Source: Fodinibius salsisoli (GTDB taxonomy: Bacteria; Bacteroidota; Rhodothermia; Balneolales; Balneolaceae). Taken from it: a DNA stretch of 64,000 nt. Under the pieces are notes generated by a model. The model was not told where the DNA came from. It searched no databases and was given only the letters and a program-made list of their open reading frames with translations. Positions 44,143 through 50,803 of this stretch are shown piece by piece. The DNA is taken from NCBI RefSeq assembly GCF_026229185.1, contig NZ_JAGGJA010000002.1:428479-492478 (forward strand). The letters are read 5' to 3'. Both the position numbers and the translations under genes were made by a program. Each line of letters starts with the position of its first letter. The first letter of the stretch is position 1.

Positions 44143-44658
44143 ATGCCAACGACTAAAACGACATATCGCAAGGAAGATATCTGGAACCTGCTTTCAGAGG
44201 TCATGGATCCAGAGATACCTGTTCTCAGTATTATAGATTTGGGAATCGCTCGTGATGTTACAATCACCGATGCAAACAAGGTACTTATTCGAATTACTCC
44301 AACCTACTCGGGCTGCCCGGCAATGAAAGCCATTGAGGATGACATTTCTAATAAGCTGCGGCTCAATGGAATACAACATTTTGATATTAAAAAGGATTTC
44401 TCGGAGACCTGGACCACCGACTGGATACCTGAAGAAGCCAAACAGAAACTCAAGGAATATGGTATTGCTCCTCCAGGAAAGACTGACAGTAGTGACGATT
44501 TTCTTTCATCACTAAGAACTTCTGGACGGTCTGTCCCCTGCCCTTATTGCGACTCTAACAATACTAAAATACAGAGCAAATTTGGCTCTACCGCTTGCAA
44601 AGCACAGTACTATTGCCAAAGTTGTGATGAACCTTTTGAACATTTTAAATGTATTTAA
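44143..44658 (+). CDS. paaD: PaaD, FeS/epoxidase maturation factor
   Basis: 171 residues. N-terminal MIP18/DUF59-like domain (WNLLSEVMDPEIPVLSIIDL GIARDVTI, PTYSGCPAMKAIEDDI) and a C-terminal zinc-ribbon-like Cys pattern (CPYCDSNN, FGSTACKAQYYCQSCDEPFE HFKCI). PaaD is needed to mature the epoxidase, probably by FeS or iron insertion. It would normally be followed by paaE, which is absent; instead an exported small protein begins almost at once (44661). Confidence 0.93.
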   Translation: MPTTKTTYRKEDIWNLLSEVMDPEIPVLSIIDLGIARDVTITDANKVLIRITPTYSGCPAMKAIEDDISNKLRLNGIQHFDIKKDFSETWTTDWIPEEAKQKLKEYGIAPPGKTDSSDDFLSSLRTSGRSVPCPYCDSNNTKIQSKFGSTACKAQYYCQSCDEPFEHFKCI

Positions 44659-44660
44659 AT

Positions 44661-45068
44661 ATGCAGAAAATCATACTTTCATCAGTTGGAGTATTTATTT
44701 TGCTTTCTCTCTCAGCTAATGTCCACGCTCAGTTCAGAGATGGCCGAACGACGGCCAAAAGTGATACTATATCAAACTTGAACGTACCTGTTGAATACCT
44801 TCTCAATCCTTCTTTAGAGTCACTTAGTGCTGTAGAAAACTTTTCTTTAGGTCTATCTGGCCCCCAGCCTATTCAGATGGGCAACGTCACTAAATTTCTG
44901 CTCAAAGGAGGCGTTAGTCTACTTCGCGGTAAATCTGAGAACATCCCGTTATATTCGTTTGAAAATGCCTGGAAATATCCCGGACCCACGGTGGAATATC
45001 CTGAAACGATGAGTGAATACGAAGGCTTCCTACAACGATATGACCAATACAACCCTGACTCTCAGTAG
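44661..45068 (+). CDS. Small exported protein of unknown function inside the paa operon
   Basis: Start at MQKIILSSVGVFILL (44661), right after paaD; an in-frame ATG at 44649 lies inside paaD and is unlikely. About 135 residues with a signal peptide (IILSSVGVFILLSLSANVHA-QF). The mature part contains PVEYLLNPSLESLSAVENFS and a tail rich in Pro and Tyr (YPGPTVEYPETMSEYEGFLQ RYDQYNPDSQ). No domain recognised. Its place between paaD and paaG, where paaE normally lies, suggests a link to the pathway, but the signal peptide argues for a role outside the cytosol. Confidence 0.7.
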   Translation: MQKIILSSVGVFILLSLSANVHAQFRDGRTTAKSDTISNLNVPVEYLLNPSLESLSAVENFSLGLSGPQPIQMGNVTKFLLKGGVSLLRGKSENIPLYSFENAWKYPGPTVEYPETMSEYEGFLQRYDQYNPDSQ

Positions 45069-45093
45069 CTATCCAACTTAGGAATGATATGTG

Positions 45094-45879
45094 ATGAGTG
45101 AAAAATTTATTAACTGTCATCTTGAAGATGCTGTTTTACATATAGAGCTAAACCGGCCGGATAAACTCAATAGCTTTATAGAGCCGATGGCTAAGCAGCT
45201 CCAGGAAGAATTTGATGAAGCTGCGAGCAATAATAACGTTCGCTGTGTGCTTTTAACTGGAAATGGAAAGGCATTTTGCGCCGGACAAGACCTGCCTGAA
45301 GTGGTCGATAAAGGCGACGACTATGAATTAGGGAATACCGTTAGATCCAGTTATAATCCAATTATCAAAGCTATCCGTAATCTTGAAAAGCCGGTAGTCT
45401 GTGCTGTCAACGGTACTGCAGCCGGGGCTGGAGCAAACCTCGCTTTTGCCTGTGATATTGTGCTTGCTTCCAGGGAAGCTTTTTTTATTCAGTCATTCAG
45501 TAAAATTGGCCTCATTCCTGATAGTGGCGGCACCTTTCTGCTGCCTAGGTTGGTAGGGTTACAACGGGCAAACGCCCTATACCTACTGGATGAGAAAGTT
45601 ACAGCGGAAAAAGCGGAAGAAATTGGATTGATCTATAAGGCCGTCGATCCGGAAGATCTACTGGATAAAGCACATGATATATGCCAAAAATTGTCGAGTA
45701 TGCCAACCAAGGGATTTGGACTGTATAAAAAAGCCATCAACCAGTCTCTTACTAATAATTTAGAAGAACAATTAGAGCTAGAGGCTGAGCTGCAAACAGA
45801 AGCAGGAGATACGCATGATTACCAAGAAGGCGTGCAGGCCTTTTTAGAGAAACGAAAACCAACCTTTGAAGGAAGATAG
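45094..45879 (+). CDS. paaG: PaaG-like enoyl-CoA hydratase/isomerase
   Basis: 261 residues from the ATG at 45094; a preceding GTG at 45091 is in frame but AGGA lies at a better distance from the ATG. Crotonase motifs: NGKAFCAGQDLPEVV (oxyanion hole), NGTAAGAGANLAFACDIVLA, and FSKIGLIPDSGGTFLLPRLV G with the PaaG Asp (PDSGG) that replaces the usual Glu. PaaG isomerises the ring-1,2-epoxide to the oxepin-CoA. Convergent with vapC three bases on; the C-terminal tail AFLEKRKPTFEGR is typical of the family. Confidence 0.93.
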   Translation: MSEKFINCHLEDAVLHIELNRPDKLNSFIEPMAKQLQEEFDEAASNNNVRCVLLTGNGKAFCAGQDLPEVVDKGDDYELGNTVRSSYNPIIKAIRNLEKPVVCAVNGTAAGAGANLAFACDIVLASREAFFIQSFSKIGLIPDSGGTFLLPRLVGLQRANALYLLDEKVTAEKAEEIGLIYKAVDPEDLLDKAHDICQKLSSMPTKGFGLYKKAINQSLTNNLEEQLELEAELQTEAGDTHDYQEGVQAFLEKRKPTFEGR

Positions 45880-45881
45880 CT

Positions 45882-46298
45882 TCAGTACCCAAGACGTTCA
45901 ATATACTCATCAAACGGCGTATTCGACATGCCATTGGCCAGTCGCTTATCAGCGGTATAAAATGTGGTCTCGTAGTCAATTGCTATAGATAAGTAAGCAG
46001 CATCATAAAGCGTAATCGGAAATTCCGTAGCCAGCCGAAAAGCAAATTTGGCAATCTGTTTATAAGGAATTAATCTGTACGGCATTTGACGAAACACTTT
46101 TCTTTTTTCAAAGGCATCGGGGATATCCAGCTCTTTCATCCGGACTTTTTTTGTCAAAATGGCATCAATTTCCATCAAAAAAATATCTGGTGCATAAAAG
46201 GAGGTTAATTTTTCCAGCAATTGTAGCGCCTCATCGGTGCCCTCTTCCCAGATAAACCATTTAATGGCCACGGATGCATCAATAACCAGATTATTCAC
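45882..46298 (-). CDS. vapC: VapC-like PIN-domain toxin
   Basis: 138 residues with PIN acidic residues: NNLVIDASVAIKWF (Asp7), DIFLMEIDAIL (Glu), FPITLYDAAYLSIAIDYE and TTFYTADKRL. PIN proteins of this type are ribonucleases held in check by their VapB partner. It begins inside the antitoxin stop (ATGA overlap). It lies between paaG and paaH in the opposite orientation. Confidence 0.9.
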   Translation of the reverse strand: MNNLVIDASVAIKWFIWEEGTDEALQLLEKLTSFYAPDIFLMEIDAILTKKVRMKELDIPDAFEKRKVFRQMPYRLIPYKQIAKFAFRLATEFPITLYDAAYLSIAIDYETTFYTADKRLANGMSNTPFDEYIERLGY

Positions 46299-46537
46299 CG
46301 CTCTCTATCCTCTCTGATGTCTTTGGTGCTGTCAGAAAATTTTCGGCCTTCAGCTTTATATTTTCTGATGGATTCCCGAGCCATGGCTCTCACCTTTTCG
46401 ATATCAGGACCAGCATGCATTTCGAGCAGCTCTTTGAGTTCTTCTTGCAGCGAACGATTATTAGCAGCGGCCTTCTTTTTCAGCTTATCGAGGGTTTCCT
46501 CGTCGATATTTCTTACTAATACATTCTTATTTGGCAT
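46295..46537 (-). CDS. vapB: VapB-like antitoxin (ribbon-helix-helix, FitA-like)
   Basis: 80 residues. The N-terminal half MPNKNVLVRNIDEETLDKLK KKAAANNRSLQEELKELLEM is an Arc/FitA-type ribbon-helix-helix DNA-binding domain; the charged tail (RAMARESIRKYKAEGRKFSD) should neutralise VapC. It starts the transcript; a perfect palindrome lies 19-40 bases upstream of its start. Confidence 0.88.
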   Translation of the reverse strand: MPNKNVLVRNIDEETLDKLKKKAAANNRSLQEELKELLEMHAGPDIEKVRAMARESIRKYKAEGRKFSDSTKDIREDRER

Positions 46538-46555
46538 AAATATATTATTTACTTG

Positions 46556-46576
46556 GTGATATCATCATGATATCAC
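46556..46576. promoter_or_regulatory. Palindromic operator for vapBC
   Basis: GTGATATCAT-C-ATGATATCAC, a 21-base near-perfect palindrome with 10-base arms, 19 bases upstream of the vapB start and also upstream of paaH. Symmetry and position fit autoregulation by the VapBC complex. Confidence 0.75.
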
Positions 46577-46687
46577 TTTTTGTTCTATTTCTCAAACCGT
46601 ATCTCAAGTCGCTGGATAGGTTGGTTTTGAGTTTTAAACTATTATCTTGCAAATAAGAAGAGAAGTATAATCAAACAATATATCCAT

Positions 46688-47851
46688 ATGGGTACGAACG
46701 TCATTGGTGTTGTTGGGGCCGGAACCATGGGACAGGGGATTGCCCAAATCGCATCCACCTTTCATCACGATGTTCTGCTTTACGATGCTTATCCGGACAA
46801 GCTGGGTAAAGCTAAACACAGCCTTCGAAAAATTCTGCAGCGCCAGGTGGAAAAGGAGCGGATGAGTCAGCAGGAAGTGAATGCCATTATAGAACGCATT
46901 CATTTTGCGGAAGATCTAACTGGTTTTGGTAACTGTCAATTAGTCGTCGAAGCCGTAGTTGAAAACCTGGACATCAAACAAGATGTTTTTAAACGATTAG
47001 AAGGCATTGTGCCTCGCGATTGTATTTTGGCAACTAACACCTCTTCCCTGTCGATTGCATCCATCTCATCTGCGCTTAAAAAACCCAACCGATGTTTGGG
47101 CATCCATTTTTTTAACCCAGCTCCCATAATGCCGCTGGTAGAAATCATCCCGGGTATTGCCACTGCTGAAGAAACGACCACAACCGCTCGTACCTTAATT
47201 GATGACTGGAATAAAACTACGGTATTGGCAAAAGATACGCCCGGCTTCATTGTGAACCGCGTTGCACGGCCCTTTTACAGCGAAGCTATTCGACAGCTGG
47301 AAGAAGGCGTAGCAGATGTACCTACAATCGACTGGGCTATGAAAGAAATAGGCGGTTTCCGGATGGGCCCCTTTGAACTAATGGATTTTATCGGTCATGA
47401 TATCAACTATAAAGTGACTGAAACCGTATTTGAAGAATTCTTTTATGATCCTCGCTTCAAGCCATCCTTTACACAAAAGCGGATGGTAGAGGCTGGCTTT
47501 CTGGGTAAAAAATCGGGCAAAGGATTCTACAATTATGGAGAAGAAGTTCAAAACCCGGAACCGACCAAAGATGAAGAACTTGGCAAATCTATCGTGGATC
47601 GCATCTTGGCAATGCTTATCAATGAAGCAGCCGATGCCGTCTTCATGAATATAGCTACCATTGAAGACGTGGACCTGGCCATGACCAAAGGGGTTAATTA
47701 TCCCAAAGGGCTGTTGGAGTGGGCCGATGATATTGGATTGGAGAAGGTATTCGATCGCATAACCGCCTTGCAGATGGAATATGGCGAGGACCGGTATCGT
47801 CCCAACCCACTATTGAAACGCATGGTCCGGAATAATGGAACATTTTATTAA
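46688..47851 (+). CDS. paaH: 3-hydroxyacyl-CoA dehydrogenase, PaaH-like
   Basis: 387 residues with the NAD-binding Rossmann start TNVIGVVGAGTMGQGIAQIA and the catalytic block NTSSLSIASISSAL, HFFNPAPIMPLVEIIPG, DTPGFIVNRVARPFY and a C-terminal helical domain with NEAADAVFMNIATIEDVDLA. Converts 3-hydroxyadipyl-CoA to 3-oxoadipyl-CoA. Separated from paaG by the inverted vapBC pair, so its promoter must read through or lie next to the vapBC operator. The downstream gap holds a family-B repeat. Confidence 0.92.
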   Translation: MGTNVIGVVGAGTMGQGIAQIASTFHHDVLLYDAYPDKLGKAKHSLRKILQRQVEKERMSQQEVNAIIERIHFAEDLTGFGNCQLVVEAVVENLDIKQDVFKRLEGIVPRDCILATNTSSLSIASISSALKKPNRCLGIHFFNPAPIMPLVEIIPGIATAEETTTTARTLIDDWNKTTVLAKDTPGFIVNRVARPFYSEAIRQLEEGVADVPTIDWAMKEIGGFRMGPFELMDFIGHDINYKVTETVFEEFFYDPRFKPSFTQKRMVEAGFLGKKSGKGFYNYGEEVQNPEPTKDEELGKSIVDRILAMLINEAADAVFMNIATIEDVDLAMTKGVNYPKGLLEWADDIGLEKVFDRITALQMEYGEDRYRPNPLLKRMVRNNGTFY

Positions 47852-47857
47852 CCAATT

Positions 47858-47948
47858 GAATACAGGATTCAGGACTCAGAATTCCTTAACGCGGCTCCTG
47901 TATTCTGAATTCTGACCACTGAATTCTGAATTCGAAATTCTGAGTTCC
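47858..47948. repeat. Family B repeat between paaH and paaI
   Basis: GAATACAGGA (47858-47867) and TCCTGTATTC (47896-47905) are perfect inverted arms, and GAATTCTGAATTC-type words fill the rest up to the paaI start at 47950. The same words occur at 10576-10650. Confidence 0.75.
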
Positions 47949-47949
47949 T

Positions 47950-48378
47950 ATGAATGATAGGACGTTAGCCCAAAAGGTGATAAAAAAAATGATGGCCACG
48001 GATGCTTTCAGCCAGTGGTTGGGCATTGAAGTGGTAGATACGGCCCCGGGATATGTAAAGCTTCAGATGAATGTTCGAGATGACATGGTCAACGGATTCA
48101 GCGTCTCGCATGGTGGAATCGCTTTCTCGTTGGCCGACAGTGCACTGGCTTTCGCTTCCAACAGCTATGGCCGTGTGGCACTGGCCCTGGAAAATAATAT
48201 CTCGTTTGTAAAAAAAGTACAACCCGGCGATACCCTTACTGCCACAACGGAGGAACTAAGTCTTGGAAACCGTATTGCAGTTTATAATGTTTCAGTTATT
48301 AACGAGCTGGAGGAATCGGTAGCTATATTTCGGGGCACGGTTTACAGGACCCGGGAAAAGCATTTTAATAACAAATAG
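47950..48378 (+). CDS. paaI: PaaI-type acyl-CoA thioesterase
   Basis: 142 residues with the hotdog signature: GFSVSHGGIAFSLADSALAF ASNS (HGG, Asp), and AVYNVSVINELEESVAIFRG TVYRTRE. PaaI hydrolyses phenylacetyl-CoA or hydroxyphenylacetyl-CoA when intermediates stall, to release CoA. Located between paaH and paaJ with family-B and family-A repeats on either side. Confidence 0.9.
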   Translation: MNDRTLAQKVIKKMMATDAFSQWLGIEVVDTAPGYVKLQMNVRDDMVNGFSVSHGGIAFSLADSALAFASNSYGRVALALENNISFVKKVQPGDTLTATTEELSLGNRIAVYNVSVINELEESVAIFRGTVYRTREKHFNNK

Positions 48379-48386
48379 TAATTAGT

Positions 48387-48464
48387 CATGAGTAGTGAGT
48401 TATTAAGTGAGATCAATTTCGCAACAAGTTTAGATACACTACTCAGTACTCAAAACTCAATACT
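48387..48464. repeat. Family A solo repeat between paaI and paaJ
   Basis: ATGAGTAGTGAGTTATTAAG (from 48388) and the inverse words CACTACTCAGTACTCAAAAC near 48437-48464 form an imperfect palindrome, ending six bases before the paaJ start. Confidence 0.72.
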
Positions 48465-48469
48465 AACAT

Positions 48470-49675
48470 ATGTCTGAAGCCTATATCATTGACGCTATTC
48501 GAACACCCATCGGCAAATACCGGGGAGCGCTCTCTCCCATTCGCGCGGATGACCTGGCCGCTCTCCCTATAAAGGAACTCCTGGATCGAAATCCTGAAAT
48601 TGATCACAAACGTATAGAAGACGTCATCTTGGGATGTGCAAACCAAGCCGGTGAGGATAATCGAAATGTAGCCCGAATGGCGGCCCTGCTGGCAGGTCTG
48701 TCTACTTCCGTGCCGGGCGAAACGGTAAACCGGCTTTGTGCCTCTGGGATGAGCAGTACCGTCATGGCGTATAAATCAATCAAGGTTGGTGAAGGAGATC
48801 TATTTATTACCGGCGGCATGGAACATATGACCCGCGGCCCCATGGTGCTTGGCAAAGGCGCTTCTCCTTACTCCGGAAACACCGAGATGCATGATACTAC
48901 TTTTGGATGGCGATTTGTCAATCCCAAAATGGATGAACAATACGGAAGTGAAGCAATGGGACAAACGGCCGAAAATATTGTTGAAATGTATGGCATCAGC
49001 CGCAAGGATCAAGACCAGTTTGCGGCCTGGTCGCAACAGAAAGCGGCCCGGGCGACCCAAAGCGGACGAATGGCCAAAGAAATTATGCCGGTCGAAATTC
49101 CACAGCGTAAGGGTGATCCGATAGTATTTGATAAGGATGAGTTTATTCGTCCGGACACTACCGTGGAAGTTTTGAGCAAGTTACCTGCCGTCTTTCGAGA
49201 TGGAGGCACCGTAACACCCGGTAACGCCAGTGGGATCAATGACGGGGCCTGCGCCATGCTGATAGCAGGAGAAACAGCAATGGCTGACTTTGACTTGAAC
49301 CCGATGGCCCGCATTGTAGCTTCAGCCGTGGTGGGCGTAGAACCTAGAATTATGGGTATGGGTCCGGTTGACGCGACGCGAAAAATATTGAAGCGAGCTG
49401 GACTTTCTCTGGAAGATATCGGCATTATTGAGCTTAATGAAGCTTTTGCTGCCCAGAGCCTTGCTGTTCTGCGGGAACTGGGCGTTGAGGATCAAGATCC
49501 CCGCGTTAACCCACATGGAGGGGCTATTGCCTTGGGGCATCCTCTGGGGATGTCCGGGGCGCGACTACTGCAAACCGCTGCTATTGAACTGCACGAACAA
49601 AATCAACAATATGCCCTCTGCACGCTCTGTGTGGGCGTTGGGCAGGGCATGGCAGTGATTCTGGAAAAGGCTTAG
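48470..49675 (+). CDS. paaJ: 3-oxoadipyl-CoA thiolase
   Basis: 401 residues. Thiolase active-site elements: Cys in ETVNRLCASGMSSTVMAYKS, His in NPHGGAIALGHPLGMSGARL LQTAA, and Cys in CTLCVGVGQGMAVILEKA. Length and signature match PaaJ/acetyl-CoA acetyltransferases; the operon context supports 3-oxoadipyl-CoA cleavage to acetyl-CoA and succinyl-CoA. Its stop is followed directly by a family-D repeat. Confidence 0.92.
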   Translation: MSEAYIIDAIRTPIGKYRGALSPIRADDLAALPIKELLDRNPEIDHKRIEDVILGCANQAGEDNRNVARMAALLAGLSTSVPGETVNRLCASGMSSTVMAYKSIKVGEGDLFITGGMEHMTRGPMVLGKGASPYSGNTEMHDTTFGWRFVNPKMDEQYGSEAMGQTAENIVEMYGISRKDQDQFAAWSQQKAARATQSGRMAKEIMPVEIPQRKGDPIVFDKDEFIRPDTTVEVLSKLPAVFRDGGTVTPGNASGINDGACAMLIAGETAMADFDLNPMARIVASAVVGVEPRIMGMGPVDATRKILKRAGLSLEDIGIIELNEAFAAQSLAVLRELGVEDQDPRVNPHGGAIALGHPLGMSGARLLQTAAIELHEQNQQYALCTLCVGVGQGMAVILEKA

Positions 49676-49693
49676 TTATTTGTTAATGGGTTA

Positions 49694-49725
49694 TTAAGTT
49701 ATTAGGTAATCAAGTTATTAAGTTA
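49694..49725. repeat. Family D repeat, left flank of S23-type gene 2
   Basis: 32 bases that match the reverse complement of 50119-50150 in 27 of 32 positions, so the gene at 49736-50113 lies between long inverted repeats. TTAATAACTTA/TTAAGTTATTAA words; the paaA-paaB gap holds a related solo copy (42881-42943). Confidence 0.82.
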
Positions 49726-49735
49726 AAAAAGAATT

Positions 49736-50113
49736 TTGCATAAGCTTTCGGAATTACAATCATGGAAATCGGGAAGGAAGTTACGAAGGTTGATCTCGGA
49801 ATTGGTAAAAAGTTTACCTGGTGATGAAAAGTTCAGATTAAAAGATCAGATCATACGCTCCTCAAGATCTGTTCCAGCGAACATTGCCGAAGGATTTGGA
49901 CGTTATCATTACCAGGAGAATATTCAATTCTGCAGAACAGCAAGAGGTTCTCTATATGAAACCCAGGAACATTTGATTTGTGCATTAGATGAAGGTTTCA
50001 TAAATGAAGACCAATTTAATAACGTTAATGAGCAACTGCTTTTATGCCTGAAAATATTAAACGGATATATTGCTTACCTGAAAAAGTCAAAAAATGATTC
50101 CAAAAATAAATAA
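49736..50113 (+). CDS. Four-helix-bundle protein of the S23/IVS family (copy 2)
   Basis: 125 residues starting at TTG (49736), the only start that does not meet a stop upstream in the flanking repeat. Family motifs: LSELQSWKSGRKLRRLISEL, LPGDEKFRLKDQIIRSSRSV PANIAEGFGRYHYQENIQFC. It shares the IAEG-GR signature with copy 1 but differs widely elsewhere, so the two copies are distant relatives and each has its own repeat family. Position between paaJ and paaY interrupts a metabolic operon. Function unknown. Confidence 0.88.
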   Translation: MHKLSELQSWKSGRKLRRLISELVKSLPGDEKFRLKDQIIRSSRSVPANIAEGFGRYHYQENIQFCRTARGSLYETQEHLICALDEGFINEDQFNNVNEQLLLCLKILNGYIAYLKKSKNDSKNK

Positions 50114-50118
50114 CACAG

Positions 50119-50150
50119 TAACTTAATAACTCAATTTCTTAGTAACTTAA
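50119..50150. repeat. Family D repeat, right flank of S23-type gene 2
   Basis: Inverted counterpart of 49694-49725 (27 of 32 positions). It begins five bases after the S23-type stop and ends exactly before the paaY start codon at 50151. Confidence 0.82.
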
Positions 50151-50753
50151 ATGATATACGAATTTGACGGATACAAACCGGTGGTTCATGAAAGTGCCTT
50201 TGTGCATCCACAGGCAGCGGTCACAGGGAATGTAATCATCGGCCGTGATGTGTACATAGCCCCTGGTGCGGCTATTCGCGGAGACTGGGGTAAAATCGTG
50301 ATCAACGATGGCTGTAATGTACAAGAGAATTGCACCATTCATATGTTTCCCGGAGTTACCGTGGTACTCGAAGAAAGTGCCCATATCGGACATGGCGCTA
50401 TAATCCACGGTGCGCATATCGGGCGAAACTGCCTGGTAGGGATGAATTCTGTGATCATGGATCGCGTAGAGCTGGGGACAGAATCTATTGTGGGGGCACA
50501 ATCTTTTTTAAAAGAAGGCATGACGATTCCCGAACGTAAACTGGTTATTGGAAATCCGGCAAAAATCGTCAAGGATGTGAGTGACGAGATGATCCGATGG
50601 AAAACGAAAGGCACCGAACTGTATCAACAGCTGCCGGCACAGTTGCATGAGACGCTCAGGGAATGCGAGCCACTCCGAGAAGAACCCGAAGACCGGCCAA
50701 GTCAATCGTTGAACTATAAAACATGGGGAAAGGCTAAGAACTCAGAATCCTGA
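50151..50753 (+). CDS. paaY: PaaY-like gamma-carbonic-anhydrase fold thioesterase
   Basis: 200 residues with left-handed beta-helix hexapeptide repeats: HPQAAVTGNVIIGRDVYIAP GAAIRGDWGKIVI, ENCTIHMFPGVTVVLEESAH IGHGAIIHGAHIGRNCLVGM NSVIMDRVELGTESIVGAQS FLKEGMTIPERKLVIGNPAK. The histidines of the metal site (H in TIHMF, IGHGAIIHG) are present. PaaY acts as a thioesterase on ring-cleavage dead-end products. The final five codons (KNSES) and the stop are read from a family-B repeat. Confidence 0.9.
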   Translation: MIYEFDGYKPVVHESAFVHPQAAVTGNVIIGRDVYIAPGAAIRGDWGKIVINDGCNVQENCTIHMFPGVTVVLEESAHIGHGAIIHGAHIGRNCLVGMNSVIMDRVELGTESIVGAQSFLKEGMTIPERKLVIGNPAKIVKDVSDEMIRWKTKGTELYQQLPAQLHETLRECEPLREEPEDRPSQSLNYKTWGKAKNSES

Positions 50754-50765
50754 ATTCAGAATTCC
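50739..50765. repeat. Family B repeat fragment overlapping the paaY end
   Basis: AACTCAGAATCCTGAATTCA and a following GAATTCC: the same words as at 47858-47948. It encodes the last residues and stop of PaaY. Confidence 0.68.
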
Positions 50766-50803
50766 ATACTTTATAGCAAAAAATCTAATCCAAACCACAA
50801 AAA

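Noticed and set aside
49736..50113. Intervening sequence inside a 23S rRNA gene
   Set aside because: The S23-type gene lies between paaJ and paaY, not inside an rRNA gene, so it is a standalone copy.
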